A DNA stretch of 64,000 bases from Siphonodentalium dalli (GCA_032622095.1 CP136069.1:51508760-51572759); one strand, 5' to 3'. Counted from the first letter of the stretch, positions 16,860-34,500 are shown. A program made the numbers and translations. Notes: generated by a model from the sequence alone, not told the origin.

Positions 16860-19800
16860 TACACCCACAACATCATCATTATATGTTACAACAAGTTACA
16901 CCACAACATCATCATTATATGTTACAACAAGTTACACCACAACATCATCATTATATGTTACAACAAGTTACACACCAACATCATCATTATATGTTACAAC
17001 AAGTTACACCACAACATCATCATTATATGATTCAACAAGTTACACCCCAACATCATCATTATATGTTACAACAAGTTACACCACAACATCATCATTATAT
17101 GTTACAACAAGTTACACCACAACATCATCATTATATGTTACAACAAGTTACACCACAACATCATCATTATATGATTCAACAAGTTACACCACAACATCAT
17201 CATTATATGTTACAACAAGTTACACCACAACATCATCATTATATGTTACAACAAGTTACACCACAACATCATCATTATATGTTACAACAAGTTACACCAC
17301 AACATCATCATTATATGTTACAACAAGTTACACAACAACATCATCATTATATGATTCAACAAGTTACACCCCAACATCATCATTATATGTTACAACAAGT
17401 TACACCACAACATCATCATTATATGTTACAACAAGTTACACCACAACATCATCATTATATGTTACAACAAGTTACACCACAACATCATCATTATATGTTA
17501 CAACAAGTTACACTCCAAACATCATCATTATATGTTTACAACAAGTTACACCCACAACATCATCATTATATGTTACAACAAGTTACACCACAACATCATC
17601 ATTATATGTTCAACAAGTTACACCACAACATCATCATTATATGTTACAACAAGTTACACCACAACATCATCATTATATGTTACAACAAGTTACACCACAA
17701 CATCATCATTATATGTTACAACAAGTTACACCAAACATCATCATTATATGTTTCAACAAGTTACACCACAACATCATCATTATATGTTACAACAAGTTAC
17801 ACCACAACATCATCATTATATGTTACAACAAGTTACACCACAACATCATCATTATATGTTACAACAAGTTACACCACAACATCATCATTATATGTTACAA
17901 CAAGTTACACCACAACATCATCATTATATGTTACAACAAGTTACACCACAACATCATCATTATATGTTACAACAAGTTACACCACAACATCATCATTATA
18001 TGTTACAACAAGTTACACCACAACATCATCATTATATGTTACAACAAGTTACACCACAACATCATCATTATATGTTTACAACAAGTTACACCACAACATC
18101 ATCATTATATGTTACAACAAGTTACACCACAAACATCATCATTATATGTTACAACAAGTTACACCACAACATCATCATTATATGTTACAACAAGTTACAC
18201 CACAACATCATCATTATATGATTCAACAAGTTACACCACAACATCATCATTATATGTTACAACAAGTTACACCACAACATCATCATTATATGTTACAACA
18301 AGTTACACCACAACATCATCATTATATGTTACAACAAGTTACACCACAACATCATCATTATATGTTACAACAAGTTACACCACAACATCATCATTATATG
18401 TTACAACAAGTTACACCACAACATCATCATTATATGTTACAACAAGTTACACCACAACATCATCATTATATGTTACAACAAGTTACACCACAACATCATC
18501 ATTATATGTTACAACAAGTTACACCACAACATCATCATTATATGTTACAACAAGTTACACCACAACATCATCATTATATGTTACAACAAGTTACACCACA
18601 ACATCATCATTATATGATTCAACAAGTTACACCACAACATCATCATTATATGTTACAACAAGTTACACCACAACATCATCATTATATGTTACAACAAGTT
18701 ACACCACAACATCATCATTATATGTTACAACAAGTTACACCACAACATCATCATTATATGTTACAACAAGTTACACTACAACATCATCATTATATGATAC
18801 AACAAGTTACACTACAACATCATCATTATATGTTACAACAAGTTACACCACAACATCATCATTATATGTTACAACAAGTTACACACCAACATCATCATTA
18901 TATGTTACAACAAGTTACACCACAACATCATCATTATATGTTACAACAAGTTACACCACAACATCATCATTATATGATTCAACAAGTTACACCACAACAT
19001 CATCATTATATGTTACAACAAGTTACACCACAACATCATCATTATATGTTACAACAAGTTACACCACAACATCATCATTATATGTTACAACAAGTTACAC
19101 CACAACATCATCATTATATGTTACAACAAGTTACACCACAACATCATCATTATATGTTACAACAAGTTACACCACAACATCATCATTATATGTTACAACA
19201 AGTTACACCACAACATCATCATTATATGTTACAACAAGTTACACCACAACATCATCATTATATGTTACAACAAGTTACACCACAACATCATCATTATATG
19301 TTACAACAAGTTACACCACAACATCATCATTATATGTTACAACAAGTTACACCACAACATCATCATTATATGATTCAACAAGTTACACCCCAACATCATC
19401 ATTATATGTTACAACAAGTTACACCACAACATCATCATTATATGTTACAACAAGTTACACCACAACATCATCATTATATGTTACAACAAGTTACACCACA
19501 ACATCATCATTATATGATTCAACAAGTTACACCACAACATCATCATTATATGTTACAACAAGTTACACCACAACATCATCATTATATGTTACAACAAGTT
19601 ACACCACAACATCATCATTATATGTTACAACAAGTTACACCACAACATCATCATTATATGTTACAACAAGTTACACAACAACATCATCATTATATGATTC
19701 AACAAGTTACACCCCAACATCATCATTATATGTTACAACAAGTTACACCACAACATCATCATTATATGTTACAACAAGTTACACCACAACATCATCATTA

Positions 19801-22200
19801 TATGTTACAACAAGTTACACCACAACATCATCATTATATGTTACAACAAGTTACACACCAACATCATCATTATATGTTACAACAAGTTACACCACAACAT
19901 CATCATTATATGTTACAACAAGTTACACCACAACATCATCATTATATGATTCAACAAGTTACACCACAACATCATCATTATATGTTACAACAAGTTACAC
20001 CACAACATCATCATTATATGTTACAACAAGTTACACCACAACATCATCATTATATGTTACAACAAGTTACACCACAACATCATCATTATATGTTACAACA
20101 AGTTACACCACAACATCATCATTATATGTTACAAACAAGTTACACCACAACATCATCATTATATGTTACAACAAGTTACACCACAACATCATCATTATAT
20201 GTTACAACAAGTTACACCACAACATCATCATTATATGTTACAACAAGTTACACCACAACATCATCATTATATGTTACAACAAGTTACACCACAACATCAT
20301 CATTATATGTTACAACAAGTTACACCACAACATCATCATTATATGTTACAACAAGTTACACCACAACATCATCATTATATGTTACAACAAGTTACACCAC
20401 AACATCATCATTATATGTTACAACAAGTTACACCACAACATCATCATTATATGTTACAACAAGTTACACACCAACATCATCATTATATGTTACAACAAGT
20501 TACACCACAACATCATCATTATATGTTACAACAAGTTACACCACAACATCATCATTATATGATTCAACAAGTTACACCACAACATCATCATTATATGTTA
20601 CAACAAGTTACACCACAACATCATCATTATATGTTACAACAAGTTACACCACAACATCATCATTATATGTTACAACAAGTTACACCACAACATCATCATT
20701 ATATGTTACAACAAGTTACACCACAACATCATCATTATATGTTACAACAAGTTACACCACAACATCATCATTATATGTTACAACAAGTTACACACCAACA
20801 TCATCATTATATGTTACAAACAAGTTACACCACAACATCATCATTATATGTTACAACAAGTTACACCACAACATCATCATTATATGTTACAACAAGTTAC
20901 ACCACAACATCATCATTATATGTTACAACAAGTTACACCACAACATCATCATTATATGATTCAACAAGTTACACCACAACATCATCATTATATGTTACAA
21001 CAAGTTACACCACAACATCATCATTATATGTTACAACAAGTTACACCACAACATCATCATTATATGTTACAACAAGTTACACCACAACATCATCATTATA
21101 TGTTACAACAAGTTACACTACAACATCATCATTATATGATACAACAAGTTACACTACAACATCATCATTATATGTTACAACAAGTTACACCACAACATCA
21201 TCATTATATGTTACAACAAGTTACACACCAACATCATCATTATATGTTACAACAAGTTACACCACAACATCATCATTATATGTTACAACAAGTTACACCA
21301 CAACATCATCATTATATGATTCAACAAGTTACACCACAACATCATCATTATATGTTACAACAAGTTACACCACAACATCATCATTATATGTTACAACAAG
21401 TTACACCACAACATCATCATTATATGTTACAACAAGTTACACCACAACATCATCATTATATGTTACAACAAGTTACACCCACAACATCATCATTATATGT
21501 TACAACAAGTTACACCACAACATCATCATTATATGTTACAACAAGTTACACCACAACATCATCATTATATGTTACAACAAGTTACACCACAACATCATCA
21601 TTATATGTTACAACAAGTTACACCACAACATCATCATTATATGTTACAACAAGTTACACCACAACATCATCATTATATGTTACAACAAGTTACACCACAA
21701 CATCATCATTATATGTTACAACAAGTTACACCACAACATCATCATTATATGTTACAACAAGTTACACACCAACATCATCATTATATGTTACAACAAGTTA
21801 CACCACAACATCATCATTATATGTTACAACAAGTTACACCACAACATCATCATTATATGATTCAACAAGTTACACCACAACATCATCATTATATGTTACA
21901 ACAAGTTACACCACAACATCATCATTATATGTTACAACAAGTTACACCACAACATCATCATTATATGTTACAACAAGTTACACCACAACATCATCATTAT
22001 ATGATTCAACAAGTTACACCACAACATCATCATTATATGTTACAACAAGTTACACCACAACATCATCATTATATGTTACAACAAGTTACACCACAACATC
22101 ATCATTATATGTTACAACAAGTTACACCACAACATCATCATTATATGTTACAACAAGTTACACCACAACATCATCATTATATGTTACAACAAGTTACACT
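16860..22200 (+). repeat. Homogeneous CACCACAAC satellite domain
   Basis: Nearly every monomer is the GTTACAAC plus CACCACAAC type, with scattered GATTCAAC units. Single-base insertions (CCCACAAC, TTTACAAC, AAACAAG) occur near 17,505-17,540, 18,075, 20,133, 20,818 and 21,480. A block near 18,220-18,980 recurs near 20,561-21,320, with the same order of GATTC, GATAC and CACACC markers. Confidence 0.75.
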
Positions 22201-22659
22201 ACAACATCATCATTATATGTTACAACAAGTTACATCCCAACATCATCATTATATGATTCAACAAGTTACACCCCAACATCATCATTATATGTTACAACAA
22301 GTTACACCACAACATCATCATTATATGTTACAACAAGTTACACCACAACATCATCATTATATGTTACAACAAGTTACACCACAACATCATCATTATATGT
22401 TACAACAAGTTACACACCAACATCATCATTATATGTTACAACAAGTTACACCACAACATCATCATTATATGATTCAACAAGTTACACCCCAACATCATCA
22501 TTATATGTTACAACAAGTTACACCACAACATCATCATTATATGTTACAACAAGTTACACCACAACATCATCATTATATGTTACAACAAGTTACACCACAA
22601 CATCATCATTATATGTTACAACAAGTTACACACCAACATCATCATTATATGTTACAACA

Positions 22660-24000
22660 AGTTACACCCGACATCATCATTATATGTTACAACAAGTTAC
22701 ACCCGACATCATCATTATATGTTACAACAAGTTACACCACAACATCATCATTATATGTTACAACAAGTTACACCCGACATCATCATTATATGTTACAACA
22801 AGTTACACACCAACATCATCATTATATGTTACAACAAGTTACACCACAACATCATCATTATATGTTACAACAAGTTACACCACAACATCATCATTATATG
22901 TTACAACAAGTTACACCACAACATCATCATTATATGTTACAACAAGTTACACCACAACATCATCATTATATGATTCAACAAGTGTCACCCCAACATCATC
23001 ATTATATGTTACAACAAGTTACACCACAACATCATCATTATATGTTACAACAAGTTACATCACAACATCATCATTATATGTTACAACAAGTTACACTACA
23101 ACATCATCATTATATGTTACAAACACGTTACACCACAACATCATCATTATATGATTCAACAAGTTACACACCAACATCATCATTATATGTTACAACAAGT
23201 TACACCACAACATCATCATTATATGTTACAACAAGTTACACCCCAACATCATCATTATATGTTACAACAAGTTACACCACAACATCATCATTATATGTTA
23301 CAACAAGTTACACCACAACATCATCATTATATGATTCAACAAGTTACACCCCAACATCATCATTATATGATTCAACAAGTTACACCACAACATCATCATT
23401 ATATGTTACAACAAGTTACACCCCAACATCATCATTATATGTTACAACAAGTTACACCACAACATCATCATTATATGTTACAACAAGTTACACCACAACA
23501 TCATCATTATATGTTACAACAAGTTACACTACAACATCATCATTATATGATTCAACAAGTTACACCACAACATCATCATTATATGTTACAACAAGTTACA
23601 CTACAACATCATCATTATATGTTACAACAAGTTACACCACAACATCATCATTATATGATTCAACAAGTTACACACCAACATCATCATTATATGTTACAAC
23701 AAGTTACACTACAACATCATCATTATATGTTACAACAAGTTACACCACAACATCATCATTATATGTTACAACAAGTTACACCACAACATCATCATTATAT
23801 GTTACAACAAGTTACACTACAACATCATCATTATATGTTACAACAAGTTACACACCAACATCATCATTATATGTTACAACAAGTTACACTACAACATCAT
23901 CATTATATGTTACAACAAGTTACACCACAACATCATCATTATATGTTACAACAAGTTACACTACAACATCATCATTATATGTTACAACAAGTTACACCCA
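22660..24000 (+). repeat. Large duplicated satellite block, copy 1
   Basis: The order of variant monomers here (a CACCCGAC cluster, then GATTC, CATCACAAC and ACACGTTAC markers, ending at a CACCCAAC monomer) is repeated from about 28,690 to 30,020. The first CCCG words lie at 22,667 and 28,692 (offset 6,025). The closing CACCCAAC monomers lie at 23,997 and 30,021 (offset 6,024). The one-base difference is explained by an extra A near 23,120 (AAACACG). Copy 1 also carries a private AAGTGTCACC change near 22,983. Confidence 0.8.
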
Positions 24001-27000
24001 ACATCATCATTATATGTTACAACAAGTTACACACCAACATCATCATTATATGTTACAACAAGTTACACACCAACATCATCATTATATGTTACAACAAGTT
24101 ACACACCAACATCATCATTATATGTTACAAACAAGTTACACCACAACATCATCATTATATGTTACAACAAGTTACACCCCAACATCATCATTATATGTTA
24201 CAACAAGTTACACCCAACATCATCATTATATGTTACAACAAGTTACACACCAACATCATCATTATATGTTACAACAAGTTACACCACAACATCATCATTA
24301 TATGATACAACAAGTTACACCACAACATCATCATTATATGTTACAACAAGTTACACACCAACATCATCATTATATGTTACAACAAGTTACACACCAACAT
24401 CATCATTATATGATTCAACAAGTTACACACCAACATCATCATTATATGTTACAACAAGTTACACTACAACATCATCATTATATGATTCAACAAGTTACAC
24501 ACCAACATCATCATTATATGTTACAACAAGTTACACACCAACATCATCATTATATGTTACAACAAGTTACACCACAACATCATCATTATATGTTACAACA
24601 AGTTTACACCCACAACATCATCATTATATGTTACAACAGGTTACACCACAACATCATCATTATATGTTACAACAAGTTACACCCAACATCATCATTATAT
24701 GTTACAACAAGTTACACACCAACATCATCATTATATGTTACAACAAGTTACACCACAACATCATCATTATATGATACAACAAGTTACACCACAACATCAT
24801 CATTATATGTTACAACAAGTTACACCCCAACATCATCATTATATGTTACAACAAGTTACACCACAACATCATCATTATATGTTACAACAAGTTACACCCC
24901 AACATCATCATTATATGTTACAACAAGTTACACCCAACATCATCATTATATGTTACAACAAGTTACACCACAACATCATCATTATATGATACAACAAGTT
25001 ACACCACAACATCATCATTATATGTTACAACAAGTTACACCCCAACATCATCATTATATGTTACAACAAGTTACACACCAACATCATCATTATATGTTAC
25101 AACAAGTTACACACCAACATCATCATTATATGTTACAACAAGTTACACACCAACATCATCATTATATGTTACAACAAGTTACACACCAACATCATCATTA
25201 TATGTTACAACAAGTTACACACCAACATCATCATTATATGATTCAACAAGTTACACACCAACATCATCATTATATGTTACAACAAGTTACACTACAACAT
25301 CATCATTATATGATTCAACAAGTTACACACCAACATCATCATTATATGTCCAACATCATCATTATATGTTACAACAAGTTACACACCAACATCATCATTA
25401 TATGTTACAACAAGTTACACCACAACATCATCATTATATGTTACAACAAGGTTACACCACAACATCATCATTATATGTTACAACAGTTACACCACAACAT
25501 CATCATTATATGTTACAACAAGTTACACCCAACATCATCATTATATGTTACAACAAGTTACACACCAACATCATCATTATATGTTACAACAAGTTACACC
25601 ACAACATCATCATTATATGATACAACAAGTTACACCACAACATCATCATTATATGTTACAACAAGTTACACCCCAACATCATCATTATATGTTACAACAA
25701 GTTACACCACAACATCATCATTATATGTTACAACAAGTTACACCCCAACATCATCATTATATGTTACAACAAGTTACACCACAATCATCATTATATGTTA
25801 CAACAAGTTACACCACAACATCATCATTATATGATACAACAAGTTACACCACAACATCATCATTATATGTTACAACAAGTTACACCCCAACATCATCATT
25901 ATATGTTACAACAAGTACACCACAACATCATCATTATATGTTACAACAAGTTACACCCCAACATCATCATTATATGTTACAACAAGTTACACCCAACATC
26001 ATCATTATATGTTACAACAAGTTACACACCAACATCATCATTATATGTTACAACAAGTTACACCACAACATCATCATTATATGATACAACAAGTTACACC
26101 ACAACATCATCATTATATGTTACAACAAGTTACACACCAACATCATCATTATATGTTACAACAAGTTACACACCAACATCATCATTATATGATTCAACAA
26201 GTTACACACCAACATCATCATTATATGTTACAACAAGTTACACTACAACATCATCATTATATGATTCAACAAGTTACACACCAACATCATCATTATATGT
26301 TACAACAAGTTACACACCAACATCATCATTATATGTTACAACAAGTTACACCACAACATCATCATTATATGTTACAACAAGTTACACCACAACATCATCA
26401 TTATATGTTACAACAGGTTACACCACAACATCATCATTATATGTTACAACAAATTACACACCAACATCATCATTATATGTTACAACAAGTTACACCACAA
26501 CATCATCATTATATGTTACAACAAGTTACACCACAACATCATCATTATATGTTACAACAAGTTACACTACAACATCATCATTATATGTTACAACAAGTTA
26601 CACCACAACATCATCATTATATGTTACAACAAGTTACACCACAACATCATCATTATATGTTACAACAAGTTACACACCAACATCATCATTATATGTTACA
26701 ACAAGTTACACCCAACATCATCATTATATGTTACAACAAGTTACACTACAACATCATCATTATATGTTACAACAAGTTACACCACAACATCATCATTATA
26801 TGTTACAACAAGTTACACCACAACATCATCATTATATGTTACAACAAGTTACACCACAACATCATCATTATATGTTACAACAAGTTACACACCAACATCA
26901 TCATTATATGTTACAACAAGTTACACCACAACATCATCATTATATGTTACAACAAGTTACACCACAACATCATCATTATATGTTACAACAAGTTACACCA

Positions 27001-28684
27001 CAACATCATCATTATATGTTACAACAAGTTACACCACAACATCATCATTATATGATTCAACAAGTTACACCACAACATCATCATTATATGTTACAACAAG
27101 TTACACCACAACATCATCATTATATGTTACAACAAGTTTACACCACAACATCATCATTATATGTTACAACAAGTTACACCACAACATCATCATTATATGT
27201 TACAACAAGTTACACTACAACATCATCATTATATGATACAACAAGTTACACTACAACATCATCATTATATGTTACAACAAGTTACACCACAACATCATCA
27301 TTATATGTTACACAAGTTACACACCAACATCATCATTATATGTTACAACAAGTTACACCACAACATCATCATTATATGTTACAACAAGTTACACCACAAC
27401 ATCATCATTATATGATTCAACAAGTTACACCACAACATCATCATTATATGTTACAACAAGTTACACCACAACATCATCATTATATGTTACAACAAGTTAC
27501 ACCACAACATCATCATTATATGTTACAACAAGTTACACCACAACATCATCATTATATGTTACAACAAGTTACACCACAACATCATCATTATATGTTACAA
27601 CAAGTTACACCACAACATCATCATTATATGTTACAACAAGTTACACCACAACATCATCATTATATGTTACAACAAGTTACACCACAACATCATCATTATA
27701 TGTTACAACAAGTTACACCACAACATCATCATTATATGTTACAACAAGTTACACCACAACATCATCATTATATGTTACAACAAGTTACACCACAACATCA
27801 TCATTATATGTTACAACAAGTTACACCACAACATCATCATTATATGTTACAACAAGTTACACACCAACATCATCATTATATGTTACAACAAGTTACACCA
27901 CAACATCATCATTATATGTTACAACAAGTTACACCACAACATCATCATTATATGATTCAACAAGTTACACCACAACATCATCATTATATGTTACAACAAG
28001 TTACACCACAACATCATCATTATATGTTACAACAAGTTACACCACAACATCATCATTATATGTTACAACAAGTTACACCACAACATCATCATTATATGAT
28101 TCAACAAGTTACACCACAACATCATCATTATATGTTACAACAAGTTACACCACAACATCATCATTATATGTTACAACAAGTTACACCACAACATCATCAT
28201 TATATGTTACAACAAGTTACACCACAACATCATCATTATATGTTACAACAAGTTACACCACAACATCATCATTATATGATTCAACAAGTTACACCCCAAC
28301 ATCATCATTATATGTTACAACAAGTTACACCACAACATCATCATTATATGTTACAACAAGTTTACACCACAACATCATCATTATATGTTACAACAAGTTA
28401 CACCACAACATCATCATTATATGTTACAACAAGTTACACACCAACATCATAATTATATGTTACAACAAGTTACACCACAACATCATCATTATATGATTCA
28501 ACAAGTTACACCCCAACATCATCATTATATGTTCCAACAAGTTACACCACAAACATCATCATTATATGTTACAACAAGTTACACCACAACATCATCATTA
28601 TATGTTACAACAAGTTACACCACAACATCATCATTATATGTTACAACAAGTTACACACCAACATCATCATTATATGTTACAACA

Positions 28685-30025
28685 AGTTACACCCGACATC
28701 ATCATTATATGTTACAACAAGTTACACCCGACATCATCATTATATGTTACAACAAGTTACACCACAACATCATCATTATATGTTACAACAAGTTACACCC
28801 GACATCATCATTATATGTTACAACAAGTTACACACCAACATCATCATTATATGTTACAACAAGTTACACCACAACATCATCATTATATGTTACAACAAGT
28901 TACACCACAACATCATCATTATATGTTACAACAAGTTACACCACAACATCATCATTATATGTTACAACAAGTTACACCACAACATCATCATTATATGATT
29001 CAACAAGTTACACCCCAACATCATCATTATATGTTACAACAAGTTACACCACAACATCATCATTATATGTTACAACAAGTTACATCACAACATCATCATT
29101 ATATGTTACAACAAGTTACACTACAACATCATCATTATATGTTACAACACGTTACACCACAACATCATCATTATATGATTCAACAAGTTACACACCAACA
29201 TCATCATTATATGTTACAACAAGTTACACCACAACATCATCATTATATGTTACAACAAGTTACACCCCAACATCATCATTATATGTTACAACAAGTTACA
29301 CCACAACATCATCATTATATGTTACAACAAGTTACACCACAACATCATCATTATATGATTCAACAAGTTACACCCCAACATCATCATTATATGATTCAAC
29401 AAGTTACACCACAACATCATCATTATATGTTACAACAAGTTACACCCCAACATCATCATTATATGTTACAACAAGTTACACCACAACATCATCATTATAT
29501 GTTACAACAAGTTACACCACAACATCATCATTATATGTTACAACAAGTTACACTACAACATCATCATTATATGATTCAACAAGTTACACCACAACATCAT
29601 CATTATATGTTACAACAAGTTACACTACAACATCATCATTATATGTTACAACAAGTTACACCACAACATCATCATTATATGATTCAACAAGTTACACACC
29701 AACATCATCATTATATGTTACAACAAGTTACACTACAACATCATCATTATATGTTACAACAAGTTACACCACAACATCATCATTATATGTTACAACAAGT
29801 TACACCACAACATCATCATTATATGTTACAACAAGTTACACTACAACATCATCATTATATGTTACAACAAGTTACACACCAACATCATCATTATATGTTA
29901 CAACAAGTTACACTACAACATCATCATTATATGTTACAACAAGTTACACCACAACATCATCATTATATGTTACAACAAGTTACACTACAACATCATCATT
30001 ATATGTTACAACAAGTTACACCCAA
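28685..30025 (+). repeat. Large duplicated satellite block, copy 2
   Basis: This partner of the block at 22,660-24,000 has almost the same succession of variant monomers over about 1.34 kb, including the ACACGTTAC monomer near 29,150 followed by GATTC plus CACACCAAC. Another shared landmark, ACAGGTTAC followed one monomer later by CAAATTAC, occurs at 26,411-26,460 and 30,404-30,455. It is offset by 3,993 bp, so this part of the array has been copied more than once. Confidence 0.8.
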
Positions 30026-31284
30026 CATCATCATTATATGTTACAACAAGTTACACACCAACATCATCATTATATGTTACAACAAGTTACACACCAACAT
30101 CATCATTATATGTTACAACAAGTTACACACCAACATCATCATTATATGTTACAACAAGTTACACACCAACATCATCATTATATGATTCAACAAGTTACAC
30201 ACCAACATCATCATTATATGTTACAACAAGTTACACTACAACATCATCATTATATGATTCAACAAGTTACACACCAACATCATCATTATATGTTACAACA
30301 AGTTACACACCAACATCATCATTATATGTTACAACAAGTTACACCACAACATCATCATTATATGTTACAACAAGTTACACCACAACATCATCATTATATG
30401 TTACAACAGGTTACACCACAACATCATCATTATATGTTACAACAAATTACACCACCAACATCATCATTATATGTTACAACAAGTTACACCACAACATCAT
30501 CATTATATGTTACACCAAGTTACACCACAACATCATCATTATATGTTACAACAAGTTACACTACAACATCATCATTATATGTTACAACAAGTTACACCAC
30601 AACATCATCATTATATGTTACAACAAGTTACACCACAACATCATCATTATATGTTACAACAAGTTACACACCAACATCATCATTATATGTTACAACAAGT
30701 TACACCCAACATCATCATTATATGTTACAACAAGTTACACTACAACATCATCATTATATGTTACAACAAGTTACACCACAACATCATCATTATATGTTAC
30801 AACAAGTTACACCACAACATCATCATTATATGTTACAACAAGTTACACACCAACATCATCATTATATGTTACAACAAGTTACACCCAACATCATCATTAT
30901 ATGTTACAACAAGTTACACTACAACATCATCATTATATGTTACAACAAGTTACACCACAACATCATCATTATATGTTACAACAAGTTACACCACAACATC
31001 ATCATTATATGTTACAACAAGTTACACCACAACATCATCATTATATGTTACAACAAGTTACACTACAACATCATCATTATATGTTACAACAAGTTACACC
31101 CAACATCATCATTATATGTTACAACAAGTTACACAACAACATCATCATTATATGTTACAACAAGTTACACCACAACATCATCATTATATGTTACAACAAG
31201 TTACACCTCAACATCATCATTATATGTTACAACAAGTTACACCTCAACATCATCATTATATGTTACAACAAGTTACACCACAAC

Positions 31285-31530
31285 ATCATCATATATGTTA
31301 CAACAAGTTACACCACAACATCATCATTATATGTTACAACAAGTTACACCACAACTCATCATTATATGTTACAACAAGTTACACCCAACATCATCATTAT
31401 ATGTTACAACAAGTTACACCACAACATCATCATTATATGTTACAACAAGTTACACTACAACATCATCTATGTACAAGTTAAATCATATGTTACAACAAGT
31501 TACACCACAACATCATCATTATATGTTTAC
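31285..31530 (+). repeat. Most degenerate patch inside the satellite core
   Basis: Several irregular units sit together: a lost base pair in CATCATATATG near 31,290, CAACTCATC near 31,355, and around 31,465-31,490 a scrambled unit reading CATCTATGTACAAGTTAAATC before the array resumes. Most other core monomers are intact, so this is a local scar from deletion or repair, or an assembly join. Confidence 0.7.
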
Positions 31531-34500
31531 AACAAGTTACACACCAACATCATCATTATATGTTACAACAAGTTACATCACAACATCATCATTATATGTT
31601 ACAACAAGTTACACCCAACATTATCATTATATGTTACAACAAGTTACACTACAACATCATCATTATATGTTACAACAAGTTACACCCAACATCATCATTA
31701 TATGTTACAACAAGTTACACCACAACATCATCATTATATGTTACAACAAGTTACACCCAACATCATCATTATATGTTACAACAAGTTACACCACAACATC
31801 ATCATTATATGTTACAACAAGTTACACTACAACATCATCATTATATGTTACAACAAGTTACACCACAACATCATCATTATATGTTACAACAAGTTACACC
31901 CAACATCATCATTATATGTTACAACAAGTTACACTACAACATCATCATTATATGTTACAACAAGTTACACCCAACATCATCATTATATGTTACAACAAGT
32001 TACACCACAACATCATCATTATATGTTACAACAAGTTACACCCAACATCATCATTATATGTTACAACAAGTTACACCACAACATCATCGTTATATGTTAC
32101 AACAAGTTACACCCAACATCATCATTATATGTTACAACAAGTTACACTACAACATCATCATTATATGTTACAACAAGTTACACCCAACATCATCATTATA
32201 TGTTACAACAAGTTACACTACAACATCATCATTATATGTTACAACAAGTTACACCACAACATCATCATTATATGTTACAACAAGTTACACCCAACATCAT
32301 CATTATATGTTACAACAAGTTACACCACAACATCATCATTATATGTTACAACAAGTTACACCCAACATCATCATTATATGTTACAACAAGTTACACGACA
32401 ACATCATCATTATATGTTACAACAAGTTACACCCAACATCATCATTATATGTTACAACAAGGTACACTACAACATCATCATTATATGTTACAACAAGTTA
32501 CACCCAACATCATCATTATATGTTACAACAAGTTACACTACAACATCATCATTATATGTTACAACAAGTTACACCCAACATCATCATTATATGTTACAAC
32601 AAGTTACACCACAACATCATCATTATATGTTACAACAAGTTACACCACAACATCATCATTATATGTTACAACAAGTTACACTACAACATCATCATTATAT
32701 GTTACAACAAGTTACACCCAACATCATCATTATATGTTACAACAAGTTACACTACAACATCATCATTATATGTTACAACAAGTTACACCCAACATCATCA
32801 TTATATGTTACAACAAGTTACACCACAACATCATCATTATATGTTACAACAAGTTACACTACAACATCATCATTATATGTTACAACAAGTTACACCACAA
32901 CATCATCATTATATGTTACAACAAGTTACACCCAACATCATCATTATATGTCACAACAAGTTACACTACAACATCATCATTATATGTTACAACAAGTTAC
33001 ACCCAACATCATCATTATATGTTACAACAAGGTACACTACAACATCATCATTATATGTTACAACAAGTTACACTACAACATCATCATTATATGTTACAAC
33101 AAGTTACACTACAACATCATCATTATATGTTACAACAAGTTACACCACAACATCATCATTATATGTTACAACAAGTTACACCCAACATCATCATTATATG
33201 TTACAACAAGTTACACACCAACATCATCATTATATGTTACAACAAGTTACACTACAACATCATCATTATATGTTACAACAAGTTACACCCCAACATCATC
33301 ATTATATGTTACAACAAGGTACACCACAACATCATCATTATATGTTACAACAAGTTACACCACAACATCATCATTATATGTTACAACAAGTTACACCCCA
33401 ACATCATCATTATATGTTACAACAAGTTACACACCAACATCATCATTATATGTTACAACAAGGTACACTACAACATCATCATTATATGTTACAACAAGTT
33501 ACACTACAACATCATCATTATATGTTACAACAAGTTACACCCAACATCATCATTATATGTTACAACAAGTTACACCCAACATCATCATTATATGTTACAA
33601 CAAGGTACACTACAACATCATCATTATATGTTACAACAAGTTACACCCAACATCATCATTATATGTTACAACAAGTTACACCCAACATCATCATTATATG
33701 TTACAACAAGTTACACTACAACATCATCATTATATGTTACAACAAGTTACACCACAACATCATCATTATATGTTACAACAAGTTACACCCAACATCATCA
33801 TTATATGTTACAACAAGGTACACTACAACATCATCATTATATGTTACAACAAGTTACACCACAACATCATCATTATATGTTACAACAAGTTACATCACAA
33901 CATCATCATTATATGTTACAACAAGTTACACCACAACATCATCATTATATGTTACAACAAGTTACACACCAACATCATCATTATATGATTCAACAAGTTA
34001 CATCCCAACATCATCATTATATGATTCAACAAGTTACACCACAACATCATCATTATATGTTACAACAAGTTACACCCAACATCATCATTATATGTTACAA
34101 CAAGTTACACCACAACATCATCATTATATGTTACAACAAGTTACACCACAACATCATCATTATATGTTACAACAAGTTACACCCAACATCATCATTATAT
34201 GTTACAACAAGTTACACTACAACATCATCATTATATGTTACAACAAGTTACACCCAACATCATCATTATATGTTACAACAAGTTACACTACAACATCATC
34301 ATTATATGTTACAACAAGTTACACCCAACATCATCATTATATGTTACAACAAGTTACACCACAACATCATCATTATATGTTACAACAAGTTACACCACAA
34401 CATCATCATTATATGTTACAACAAGTTACACCACAACATCATCATTATATGTTACAACAAGTTACACCCAACATCATCATTATATGTTACAACAAGTTAC

